Positions 25,198 to 32,467 of a DNA stretch of 64,000 nucleotides are shown here, in pieces. The stretch comes from Chryseobacterium sp. JM1. Lineage in GTDB: Bacteria; Bacteroidota; Bacteroidia; Flavobacteriales; Weeksellaceae. A model generated the notes under the pieces. It was not told the origin of the DNA, ran no database searches, and was given only the letters and a program-made list of their open reading frames with translations. A program made the translations under genes and the position numbers. The stretch's first letter is position 1; every line of letters begins with the position of its first letter. Location: the NCBI RefSeq assembly GCF_000737715.1, contig NZ_JPRN01000003.1, positions 496,001 to 560,000 on the forward strand, read 5' to 3'.

Positions 25198-26025
25198 TTA
25201 GACAAATTCAACATAAATATTCTCGCCTACATTGAGTCCAAACAGGCTTTTAGCCCCGTTTTTCTTGCTTCCTTTATAGATCGTAAGCTCCAATAGCTGA
25301 CTGTCATTGAAGATCGCTGCCGACTGTCCGTGGAATTCTGTTTCCCTTTCCCAGTCCGAAACCACTTCCGTATGACTTGAAAAGACGCGCGAAAGTGTTA
25401 AATTTCTGAATTTTATAGTGAAACCTTCATTGCCTTTGCCGGTGCTTTCAAAAAAGTCTTTACTGATATTTGAGATTATATTTCCGAAATTATCAATATA
25501 GGTGACTTCCCCAATGATCATCTTTTCAGATTCATTGAAAACCGGTTTCGGGAAAAGAAGTTCTTTGGCTGAATCTATCTTCCGTCCGATGACTTCAGGA
25601 AGCCCGCCATTAGCCAAATGGACTGCCACCGGGACAAAAACATCTGTGGAAGTGAAATTCACGATGTCGTCAAAACGGGTGTTCAAAGTGATTTCATAGA
25701 TCGCTTCAGGTTTAATGTCGAAGAATATAAGACCCAGAAGTCCGTTATCTGCCGCCAGAAAATAGGAGCCGTCTGCTTTGTAAAGGATGTTTTTTCTTGA
25801 TTTATGATAAAAACTGTCTACAGACAGGATATGAATAGTGCCTTTAGGAAAATATTTATAAGCATTCCGAACAATATACGATGTCTGTATAAGATTGAAT
25901 GCCTGGATATCGTGGGATATATCAATAATATTCACCTTAGGGTTTAGAGACAGAACCTTGCCTTTCACAGCGGCGACTCTGTAATCTAAATGTCCGAAAT
26001 CCGAAGTAAGGGTAATAATTGACAT
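25198..26025 (-). CDS. SAM hydroxide adenosyltransferase (DUF62/fluorinase family)
   Basis: A 275-residue protein of the SAM-dependent halogenase superfamily. Most members without a secondary-metabolism context hydrolyse SAM to adenosine and methionine. Visible are ITLTSDFGHLDYRVAAVKG at the start, IDISHDI, HILSVDSFY and AADNGLLGLIF; later TYIDNFGNIISNI. The Asp-Tyr at LDYR occupies the usual conserved region; the halogenase-specific loop cannot be judged by eye. It is divergent from phoH. A TAACTTTG box on the minus strand (26057-26064) precedes it. Confidence 0.88.
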   Translation of the reverse strand: MSIITLTSDFGHLDYRVAAVKGKVLSLNPKVNIIDISHDIQAFNLIQTSYIVRNAYKYFPKGTIHILSVDSFYHKSRKNILYKADGSYFLAADNGLLGLIFFDIKPEAIYEITLNTRFDDIVNFTSTDVFVPVAVHLANGGLPEVIGRKIDSAKELLFPKPVFNESEKMIIGEVTYIDNFGNIISNISKDFFESTGKGNEGFTIKFRNLTLSRVFSSHTEVVSDWERETEFHGQSAAIFNDSQLLELTIYKGSKKNGAKSLFGLNVGENIYVEFV

Positions 26026-26056
26026 GAATTGGTAGTAGAATAAATAGTGTTTACTG

Positions 26057-26064
26057 CAAAGTTA
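26057..26064 (-). promoter_or_regulatory. Promoter -7 box of the SAM hydrolase gene
   Basis: TAACTTTG (CAAAGTTA on the plus strand) matches TAnnTTTG and is identical to the box of the efflux operon; the leader would be about 25 nt. Confidence 0.45.
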
Positions 26065-26162
26065 TCTAAAATAAAAAGAAAGCCCGAAAGATTGTAGAAA
26101 AGAATTGACAGAAATTTGAAAAAAAGCTTTAATTTTAAAATCTAATAAAAATAAAATACTGC

Positions 26163-27119
26163 ATGTTTGAATTAACATATGATTTGGAAGATGTCGATGT
26201 AAAGACCTTCTATGGCGTTAATAATCAATATTTCAATTTGTTAAAATCAAGCTTTCCGACGCTTAAGATCACCGGAAGAGATCATTTTATCTTCGCGATG
26301 GGGAATCAGGAGGCTTTAGACATACTTAAACTAAAACTGGATGATCTCATAAAATTTATTTCCAAAAACAATTCTATTGCCCTCAAAGACGTTGAAAATG
26401 TTCTGAACATCAAAGATGAGCATGAAAAACATTTGGTTTTTGATCAGGATATCATTGTAAAGGGAGTCAACGGTAAGATCATTAAAGCCAAAACCACCAA
26501 TCTTAAAAGGCTGGTCAAAGAAACCGAGAAAAAGGATATGGTTTTTGCCATTGGTCCTGCAGGAACCGGGAAAACGTACACCAGTGTGGCTTTGGCGGCG
26601 AGAGCTTTGAGAGATAAGGAAGTGAAAAGAATCGTCCTGACAAGACCTGCTGTGGAAGCGGGAGAGAGCCTTGGATTCCTTCCCGGAGACCTGAAAGAGA
26701 AGCTGGATCCGTATTTACAGCCTTTGTATGATGCGCTTCGAGATATGATCCCTCACGAAAAACTGGAAGGTTTTATGGAGAAAAAGGTGATTGAAGTAGC
26801 TCCGTTAGCGTTTATGAGAGGTCGTACGCTTGATGATGCCTTTGTGATTCTTGATGAAGCACAGAACACCACTCATGCCCAGATGAAAATGTTCCTGACC
26901 AGAATGGGGATGAATGCCAAGTTCATCATCACCGGAGATCCAACGCAGATCGACTTACCACCGAAACAACAATCGGGGCTGAAGGAAGCGATGAGAATTC
27001 TGAAAGATGTTAAAGAAATAGGTTTTGTACACCTTACGGAAGAGGATGTAGTAAGACATCCGGTCGTGAAGAAAATTATTTTAGCGTACAACGAGGAAGA
27101 TAAAAGACTTAAAGATTAA
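26163..27119 (+). CDS. phoH: PhoH-family ATPase
   Basis: Cytoplasmic ATPase of 318 residues, usually linked to RNA metabolism and stress in bacteria. The N-terminal 110 residues hold a small alpha/beta (KH-like) domain. The ATPase core has Walker A GPAGTGKT (G131-T138), the LTRPAVEAGESLGFLPG sensor, Walker B VILDEAQNTT, and ITGDPTQIDLP. Its ybeY partner is not adjacent here. It is divergent from the SAM hydrolase gene, 137 bases apart, a pairing I have seen in Bacteroidetes. Confidence 0.94.
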   Translation: MFELTYDLEDVDVKTFYGVNNQYFNLLKSSFPTLKITGRDHFIFAMGNQEALDILKLKLDDLIKFISKNNSIALKDVENVLNIKDEHEKHLVFDQDIIVKGVNGKIIKAKTTNLKRLVKETEKKDMVFAIGPAGTGKTYTSVALAARALRDKEVKRIVLTRPAVEAGESLGFLPGDLKEKLDPYLQPLYDALRDMIPHEKLEGFMEKKVIEVAPLAFMRGRTLDDAFVILDEAQNTTHAQMKMFLTRMGMNAKFIITGDPTQIDLPPKQQSGLKEAMRILKDVKEIGFVHLTEEDVVRHPVVKKIILAYNEEDKRLKD

Positions 27120-27199
27120 GATAAAAGACTGAGATGTAATTTTTTTCTGTGAATTTTATGCTTAGAACTATATGTTTGAGAGAATATTTTTAAGCACTA

Positions 27200-27230
27200 T
27201 TTGGTGTTTTAAAAAAAAGACTTAGTTTTA
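27200..27230 (+). promoter_or_regulatory. Promoter of the first beta-barrel gene
   Basis: TTTG (27200-27203), 19 bases, then TAGTTTTA (27223-27230); the -7 box differs from TAnnTTTG at the last base. Leader of about 18 nt. Confidence 0.45.
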
Positions 27231-27253
27231 CAGCCGAATACTAACAATAACTC

Positions 27254-27919
27254 ATGAAAAAAATTCTACTTATTGCAGCTGTGGCTGTACTAGGCGCCAA
27301 CTTAAGCGCTCAGGAATTAAGATTCGGTCCTAAAGCCGGTTATTCTTTATCTACCCTTAAATTTAAAAGCAGCGGAGAATCAGAAAGCACAGATCCATTG
27401 CATACTTTCTATGTGGGAGGTATGGTTGAATATAAAATCAGTGATAAATTTGGTTTGCAAGGGGAAGTTTTATATTCCCAATTAGGAGGGAAAGTATCCA
27501 AAAGTGTTGAGGATGAAGACAATGAATTGATCAAAGTTCAAAACAAAATGACTTTCGGTACTTTATTGGTTCCTGTTTCTGCCAAATATTTCATCACTGA
27601 AGGTTTATCAGTTTCTGCAGGGGCAAGTTTTGGATATATCCTTACTGCAAAATCTAAAACGGTAACCGACTTAAATTTTGGAGGATTAATTCCAGGATTA
27701 GAGCTTGGTGCTGATGATGAAACGGATATTAAAGACCAGACGAATACGTTGAATATTGCTCCTTTCTTAGGTGCTGAGTATGCGTTGGAAAACGGATTAT
27801 TCTTTGATGCCAGATATAATATGGGAGTATCCAACTTAGCTAAAAATCCTGTGAATGGTGAGAAAACCACTAACAGCTTTTTACAGGTGGGTATCGGTTT
27901 CAAATTCGGAGGAAACTAA
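27254..27919 (+). CDS. Outer membrane beta-barrel protein (PorT-like), copy 1
   Basis: 221 residues: signal peptide MKKILLIAAVAVLGANLSAQ, then alternating beta strands of the outer-membrane beta-barrel (PF13568-like) type: LRFGPKAGYSLSTLKF, FYVGGMVEYKISDKFGLQGEVLYSQLGG, and the closing strand FLQVGIGFKFGGN. It is clearly paralogous to the gene at 29760 (FFDARYNMGVSNLAKNPVN versus FVDARYSFGLTNMIKDPVN). No ligand or transport role can be deduced. It has its own promoter and terminator. Confidence 0.85.
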   Translation: MKKILLIAAVAVLGANLSAQELRFGPKAGYSLSTLKFKSSGESESTDPLHTFYVGGMVEYKISDKFGLQGEVLYSQLGGKVSKSVEDEDNELIKVQNKMTFGTLLVPVSAKYFITEGLSVSAGASFGYILTAKSKTVTDLNFGGLIPGLELGADDETDIKDQTNTLNIAPFLGAEYALENGLFFDARYNMGVSNLAKNPVNGEKTTNSFLQVGIGFKFGGN

Positions 27920-27948
27920 TTCTTCAGAAGCTTAACGAAAAGATACAT

Positions 27949-27977
27949 AGCGGGACAAATTTTTGTCCCGCTTTTTT
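27949..27977 (+). terminator. Terminator after barrel gene 1
   Basis: AGCGGGACAAA and TTTGTCCCGCT form a perfect 11-bp stem followed by a run of six T. Confidence 0.88.
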
Positions 27978-28031
27978 ATTATTACAATGAATGTACTTTG
28001 TTAATTTTATGTTAATGAAGAAAATAATTAT

Positions 28032-28039
28032 TAATTTTG
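28032..28039 (+). promoter_or_regulatory. Promoter -7 box of barrel gene 2
   Basis: TAATTTTG matches TAnnTTTG; the ATG at 28065 is 25 bases downstream. Confidence 0.5.
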
Positions 28040-28064
28040 TGGTATCAATCAAACTATTTAAATA

Positions 28065-28562
28065 ATGAAAAAACTATTTTTACTGGGTGCTTTTGCGCTG
28101 TTGGGTACTGCTGCGCACGCGCAGGAAGGGTTTAAGCTTGGAGGTCACATCGGTATTCCGGTAAGTGATGCCAGCGATGCATCTTCCTTTACATTAGGAG
28201 TGGATGCTGCTTATATGTGGAACATTACAAAAGGTCTTGATCTTGGGGTTACCACAGGATATTCTCATTTCTTCGGAAAAGATCATTTTGATGATTTCGG
28301 GTTTATTCCTGTTGCGGTTTCCGGAAAATACAAATTCTCGGGAGCACCTGTCTTTGTAGGATTGGATCTTGGGTATGGGATTTCTGTAAAAGATGGAGTA
28401 GACGGTGGTTTCTACGCGCAGCCTAAATTTGGTTACCAGATGAAAAAAGGTGAACTGTATTTAGGATATCAGACGATCAGCAACAGACGTGACTATGGCT
28501 GGTATACCTCCAGCTGGAACGTAGGTGCCGTGAATCTTGGATTCAATTTCTTCCTTAAATAA
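28065..28562 (+). CDS. Small outer membrane beta-barrel protein, copy 2
   Basis: 165 residues: signal peptide MKKLFLLGAFALLGTAAHAQ followed by about eight amphipathic strands (FKLGGHIGIPVSDA, LGVDAAYMWNITKGLDLGVTTGYSHFF, FVGLDLGYGISV, and the end WNVGAVNLGFNFFLK). An eight-stranded OmpA/OmpW-sized pore or anchor is suggested by length. It is less similar to genes 1 and 4 than those are to each other. Function unknown. Confidence 0.8.
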   Translation: MKKLFLLGAFALLGTAAHAQEGFKLGGHIGIPVSDASDASSFTLGVDAAYMWNITKGLDLGVTTGYSHFFGKDHFDDFGFIPVAVSGKYKFSGAPVFVGLDLGYGISVKDGVDGGFYAQPKFGYQMKKGELYLGYQTISNRRDYGWYTSSWNVGAVNLGFNFFLK

Positions 28563-28585
28563 GAAATATTAAGAATAATACATCA

Positions 28586-28615
28586 AACTCCGGCTTTTTA
28601 GCTGGAGTTTTTTTA
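28586..28615 (+). terminator. Terminator after barrel gene 2
   Basis: AAACTCCGGCT and AGCTGGAGTTT pair (one G-T) around TTTT, followed by T5. Confidence 0.85.
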
Positions 28616-28982
28616 TTTGAATACCAATGAATATCTGATATGATTGGGTATTCCGGATGAATTTATGTCTTTAGCAGATTTGGGGAGTGAATTTATCTCA
28701 AATAATAAACATTTGTTTAATTTTAAGACTAATCTCTTAAATATTAACGTTTTAGAGCATTGTCATTTATGATAATCAGAAATAAACATGAATTTAAAAG
28801 AAAATGGAAAATCTAAAAAGTTAAGTATATTTCACTCCTGTTGATAAATTGTAGTTTTTTTATTCTAAATATTGTGAAAAAAACAAAAGCCTATAATTAG
28901 TACGTTTTATTTTCGGAAAACATCAATGTTCATCAATGATATTAATCACGTTAACAAATTTTAATATTAGCCGGACCCACTG
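28616..28982. other. AT-rich gap, nothing clear
   Basis: The region between the second and third barrel genes is very AT-rich. The only regular features are the terminator at its start and the promoter at its end (28983). An 18-codon open frame starting at 28790 (MNLKENGK ...) has no support. Confidence 0.5.
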
Positions 28983-28990
28983 TAAATTTG
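28983..28990 (+). promoter_or_regulatory. Promoter -7 box of barrel gene 3
   Basis: TAAATTTG matches TAnnTTTG; the ATG at 29020 is 29 bases further on. Confidence 0.5.
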
Positions 28991-29019
28991 CCCTCAGAAA
29001 GTATTAAAATTATTATAAA

Positions 29020-29670
29020 ATGAAAAAATTAGTATTAGCTGGTGCCATTGCACTTTTCGGTTTATCTAATGCACAGATTGCAAAAGGAACAACTTATATT
29101 TCAGGACAGGTAGGTTATTCTCAAAAAGAAAATAACAATGATGATTCTAAAGTAGAAAGCTTCAAAGTTCTTCCAACTGTAGGATATTTTGTAGGAACTA
29201 ATTTAGCTGTTGGTTTAGGTGTTGGTTATAAAAATGACAAAACTACAGAAACTACAAAAAACTCTCTAATTACTTCTGAAGATAAAAATACAGAATCTGC
29301 ATTTGTTGTAGCTCCTTTCGTAAGAAAATACTGGACTATTGCTGACAAATTATATATCTTCGGTCAATTAGAAGTTCCAATGGAATTTGGTCAGGTTAAA
29401 GAAGAAGGTACTTCAACTACTACTATTGGTGGTTCTACTACTACTGCATCTACTTCTACTAAATCTAACTACACTTCAATCGGGGTTAACATTAAGCCAG
29501 GTTTAGATTATTTCCTAAACAAAAATTGGAGCATTGAAGCTACTTTCGGTGAATTCGGATACAACACTTCTAAATTTGATGTTGATGGTGCTAAAAGCGT
29601 AAACAACTACAAGTTCGGATTGAATTTATCAGCTGTAACTTTCGGAGTTAAATATGTATTTGCTAAGTAA
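29020..29670 (+). CDS. Outer membrane beta-barrel protein, copy 3
   Basis: 216 residues with signal peptide MKKLVLAGAIALFGLSNAQ and strands such as TYISGQVGYSQKENNND, FKVLPTVGYFVGTNLAVGLGVGY, VVAPFVRKYWTIADKLYIFG and the C-terminal VTFGVKYVFAK. A Thr/Ser-rich loop (STTTIGGSTTTASTSTKS) lies near residue 130 and is probably surface-exposed. It belongs to the same broad beta-barrel group as its neighbours but in a different subfamily. Codon use is very AT-rich, as expected for an abundant outer membrane protein. Function unknown. Confidence 0.82.
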   Translation: MKKLVLAGAIALFGLSNAQIAKGTTYISGQVGYSQKENNNDDSKVESFKVLPTVGYFVGTNLAVGLGVGYKNDKTTETTKNSLITSEDKNTESAFVVAPFVRKYWTIADKLYIFGQLEVPMEFGQVKEEGTSTTTIGGSTTTASTSTKSNYTSIGVNIKPGLDYFLNKNWSIEATFGEFGYNTSKFDVDGAKSVNNYKFGLNLSAVTFGVKYVFAK

Positions 29671-29694
29671 TTAACAAAGCATTTATCAAAATAG

Positions 29695-29728
29695 AAAGCC
29701 CTAAGATTTATTTTAGGGCTTTTTTTTT
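29695..29728 (+). terminator. Terminator after barrel gene 3
   Basis: AAAGCCCTAA and TTAGGGCTTT form a perfect 10-bp stem followed by a long T run. Confidence 0.88.
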
Positions 29729-29759
29729 ACCACTAAAAATAAAATTTTTAATAATAATC

Positions 29760-30416
29760 ATGAAAAAAATCTTATTGGCATCGGCGCTTGCTTTCTTTGC
29801 AGGCATGAATGCACAGACAACATTTGGTGTAAAAGCAGGTTATGCTTCTTCTAAACTGAATTCTAACGACAATAGTATTGAATTTGGAGGGATTTCAGGG
29901 GATTTAAAATCAAAATCCGGATTCTATGTAGGAGCTTTGGTTGAGCACAAACTGAGCAGTAAATTTGCTCTTCAGGGAGAAGTGGAATATGCTAATTTAG
30001 GAGGAACAGCAAAAGTGTCAATGCCTGCAGGAGTTTCTGTAACTGAAAAATTAAACTTCAACAGAATTGTAATTCCTGTATCCGCAAGATATTATGCAAC
30101 TCCGGAATTGGGTATTTATGCAGGTCCATATGTGAGTTTTAAAACCAATACAACGGCAAAAATCGAAGTGAGCGGGGCAATGTCTAATCCACAAGGGATC
30201 AGTGCTGGAGAGGAATATCTTGAAAAAGCGTTCAATGATAATTTGAAATCTACAGATTTCGGACTTTTCTTTGGAGCTGATTATAACGTATACAAAGGAT
30301 TATTCGTAGATGCACGTTACAGTTTCGGACTGACGAACATGATCAAAGATCCTGTAAACGACGAAAAATTGAAAATGAATTTCTTCCAGATCGGATTGGG
30401 ATACAAATTCAAATAA
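29760..30416 (+). CDS. Outer membrane beta-barrel protein (PorT-like), copy 4
   Basis: 218 residues: signal peptide MKKILLASALAFFAGMNAQ, then TFGVKAGYASSKLN, FYVGALVEHKLSSKFALQGEVEYANLGG and FFQIGLGYKFK. It matches copy 1 segment by segment, so the two arose by duplication. No clear -33/-7 pair is visible in the 31 bases after the preceding terminator, so it may depend on read-through or on a weak promoter. Function unknown. Confidence 0.85.
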   Translation: MKKILLASALAFFAGMNAQTTFGVKAGYASSKLNSNDNSIEFGGISGDLKSKSGFYVGALVEHKLSSKFALQGEVEYANLGGTAKVSMPAGVSVTEKLNFNRIVIPVSARYYATPELGIYAGPYVSFKTNTTAKIEVSGAMSNPQGISAGEEYLEKAFNDNLKSTDFGLFFGADYNVYKGLFVDARYSFGLTNMIKDPVNDEKLKMNFFQIGLGYKFK

Positions 30417-30431
30417 GGCATAAAACAAAAC

Positions 30432-30463
30432 AAAAAACTCTCAGAATTTCTGAGAGTTTTTTT
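30432..30463. terminator. Bidirectional terminator between barrel gene 4 and ffh
   Basis: AAAAACTCTCAGAA and TTCTGAGAGTTTTT form a perfect 14-bp stem with T runs in both directions, between two convergent genes. Confidence 0.9.
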
Positions 30464-30486
30464 ATGTCTTGTGGCTGTAAGCTTTA

Positions 30487-31848
30487 TTATTTGCCCATCA
30501 TTCCGCCCATTCCAGGCATGTTTGGCATCTTGCTCATCATCTGCATCATCTGTTTTCCCTGAGGTCCCTGCATCATCTTCATCATTTTCCCCATTTGCTC
30601 AAACTGCTTCATCAGCTGATTCACATCTTCGATTTTTCTTCCTGCTCCTTTTGCAATTCTCTGTTTTCTCTGGGTATTGATGATAGAAGGTCTTCTTCTT
30701 TCGTCCGGAGTCATAGAATAAATGATTGCTTCAATATGTTTGAATGCATCATCGCTGATCTCAACATCTTTGATGGCTTTTCCAACCCCAGGAATCATTC
30801 CCATAAGGTCTTTCATATTACCCATCTTCTTGATCTGGTTGATCTGCTTAAGGAAGTCGTCAAAACCGAATTCATTTTTAGCGATCTTCTTGTGTAGTTT
30901 CTTTGCTTCTTCTTCGTCAAACTGCTCCTGAGCTCTTTCTACTAGGGAAACAACGTCTCCCATTCCTAAGATTCTGTCTGCCATCCTTTCCGGATAGAAA
31001 ACATCTAAAGCTTCCATTTTCTCACCGGTAGAGATGAATTTGATCGGTTTTTCTACTACTGAACGAATCGTTAAAGCAGCACCCCCTCTCGTATCACCAT
31101 CTAATTTGGTAAGAACAACACCGTCAAAATTCAAAGCATCGTTAAACGCTTTAGCTGTGTTTACAGCATCCTGACCCGTCATGGAATCTACTACGAATAA
31201 AGTTTCCTGAGGTTTGATGAAATAATGTACAGATTTGATCTCGTTCATCATCTGCTCATCAATCGCAAGACGTCCTGCGGTATCCACGATTACTACATCA
31301 TGACCGTTTGCCTTTGCGAAAGCAATCGCGTTTTCAGCAATGGTAGAAGGATTGGTAGAACCTTCCTCTGTAAATACTGGAACTCCGATCTGGCCTCCCA
31401 ATACTTTAAGCTGGTCAATAGCAGCCGGACGGTAAACGTCACAGGCAACCAATAAAGGTTTTTTTGCTCTTTTTGTTTTTAAATGATGAGCCAGTTTTCC
31501 GGAGAAAGTCGTCTTACCGGAACCCTGCAGACCCGCAATAAGGATCACAGACGGTTTCCCTGAAAGATTGATGCCTTCCTGAGAACCTCCCATAAGTTCT
31601 ACTAATTCGTCATGAACGATTTTCGTCATCAACTGTCCCGGTGTAAGGGAAGTAAGAACGTTTTGCCCTAAAGCTTTATCCTGAACTCTTTTGGTAAGAT
31701 CTTTTGCAACTTTATAGTTAACGTCGGCATCTACCAGCGCTCTACGGATTTCCTTTACGGTCTCCGCTACGTTGATCTCTGTGATTTTTCCGCGTCCGGA
31801 AATATTATGTAGAGCCTTGTCTAATTTATCCTGTAAACTATTAAACAT
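30487..31848 (-). CDS. ffh: Signal recognition particle protein Ffh
   Basis: GTPase that binds signal sequences and SRP RNA and delivers ribosomes to FtsY at the membrane. The 453-residue protein shows the N domain, the G domain with P-loop GLQGSGKT (106-113), DVYRPAAIDQL, DTAGR, and TKLDGDTRGGAAL, and the Met-rich M domain (MKMMQGPQGKQMMQMMSKM) that binds hydrophobic signal peptides and 4.5S RNA. No SRP RNA gene is apparent nearby. Promoter: minus-strand TTTG at 31898-31901 and TATTTTTG at 31872-31879. Confidence 0.98.
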   Translation of the reverse strand: MFNSLQDKLDKALHNISGRGKITEINVAETVKEIRRALVDADVNYKVAKDLTKRVQDKALGQNVLTSLTPGQLMTKIVHDELVELMGGSQEGINLSGKPSVILIAGLQGSGKTTFSGKLAHHLKTKRAKKPLLVACDVYRPAAIDQLKVLGGQIGVPVFTEEGSTNPSTIAENAIAFAKANGHDVVIVDTAGRLAIDEQMMNEIKSVHYFIKPQETLFVVDSMTGQDAVNTAKAFNDALNFDGVVLTKLDGDTRGGAALTIRSVVEKPIKFISTGEKMEALDVFYPERMADRILGMGDVVSLVERAQEQFDEEEAKKLHKKIAKNEFGFDDFLKQINQIKKMGNMKDLMGMIPGVGKAIKDVEISDDAFKHIEAIIYSMTPDERRRPSIINTQRKQRIAKGAGRKIEDVNQLMKQFEQMGKMMKMMQGPQGKQMMQMMSKMPNMPGMGGMMGK

Positions 31849-31871
31849 ATTTATTGTAAATTATAGGTTTG

Positions 31872-31901
31872 CAAAAATAAGGAATTTTTAGCATATGCAA
31901 A
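31872..31901 (-). promoter_or_regulatory. ffh promoter
   Basis: On the minus strand TTTG (31898-31901), 18 bases, then TATTTTTG (31872-31879); the start codon is 24 bases downstream. A quasi-palindrome GTGTTCGGACAC lies just upstream at 31902-31913. Confidence 0.6.
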
Positions 31902-31950
31902 GTGTTCGGACACGTAATATTATATATATAGAAAAAATGATAAAAATCAA

Positions 31951-31986
31951 ATCGTATGAAAATACGATAGAAAAAGTCTATTTTTG
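31951..31986 (+). promoter_or_regulatory. Promoter of the ATP synthase cluster with overlapping inverted repeat
   Basis: TATTTTTG at 31979-31986 is a -7 box for the gene at 32037. Where the -33 element should be lies a perfect inverted repeat, ATCGTAT-GAAA-ATACGAT (31951-31968). It may be an operator replacing a normal -33 element, and so control this transcript. Confidence 0.45.
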
Positions 31987-32036
31987 CGATCAGTTAAAAT
32001 AAACCTCGCAGAATAGAGGTTGAAAATAAGTTTATA

Positions 32037-32408
32037 ATGAAATTAAATCCTAATATCTTAGTTACGGTATTATTCTTTTTAACATTTCTGATCCATTTTT
32101 CCCTTTGGAAATTTGTTTTTCACTTAGATGAGATTATTATTGTTAAATTTTATCTTTTTTTAAGTGTAATGTTTATGCTGATGATTACAATGATTGTTTT
32201 AATTAATAGGGTAGTGCCGGAATTTTTAGGGCTGTCTGTGATTGGTTTGATCCTTTTAAAATTCGGTTTAATGTACTTAATCAGGAAGAAATTGAACTTT
32301 GAAGTGATTCCAGGCTATAAATTTCATTTCATTATCCCTTATTTCGTCCTGACCACGCTGCTTACCTACTATGCGATTAAGCTGATTAATCATGACAAAA
32401 AACAGTAA
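32037..32408 (+). CDS. Small membrane protein upstream of ATP synthase (DUF6168-like)
   Basis: A 123-residue protein with four hydrophobic segments: ILVTVLFFLTFLIHFSLWKF, FYLFLSVMFMLMITMIVLI, GLSVIGLILLKFGLMYLI and FIIPYFVLTTLLTYYAIKLI. In flavobacteria a DUF6168 gene regularly sits directly upstream of atpB, in the place where other bacteria have atpI. A role in assembly or ion supply of the F0 sector, like AtpI, is inference. The separate AtpZ gene usual in many Bacteroidetes is absent between ffh and this gene. The atpB promoter lies within the 59 bases that follow. Confidence 0.7.
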   Translation: MKLNPNILVTVLFFLTFLIHFSLWKFVFHLDEIIIVKFYLFLSVMFMLMITMIVLINRVVPEFLGLSVIGLILLKFGLMYLIRKKLNFEVIPGYKFHFIIPYFVLTTLLTYYAIKLINHDKKQ

Positions 32409-32417
32409 AATTATTTA

Positions 32418-32446
32418 TTGAAAATAGAAAAAATATTATATTTTTG
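32418..32446 (+). promoter_or_regulatory. atpB promoter
   Basis: TTG (32418-32420), 18 bases, then TATTTTTG (32439-32446): a full Bacteroidetes promoter, 21 bases before the atpB ATG. It drives atpBEFHAG independently of the upstream small gene. Confidence 0.65.
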
Positions 32447-32467
32447 CACAACGAAAAAAACCTATCA

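Noticed and set aside
28790..28846. 18-codon ORF in the AT-rich gap
   Set aside because: No promoter at the right distance, no signal or conserved-looking sequence; expected by chance.
31902..31913. GTGTTCGGACAC quasi-palindrome between ffh and the ATP synthase cluster
   Set aside because: Only five of six positions pair, and it is too short to call without a family. It is noted in the ffh promoter entry only.
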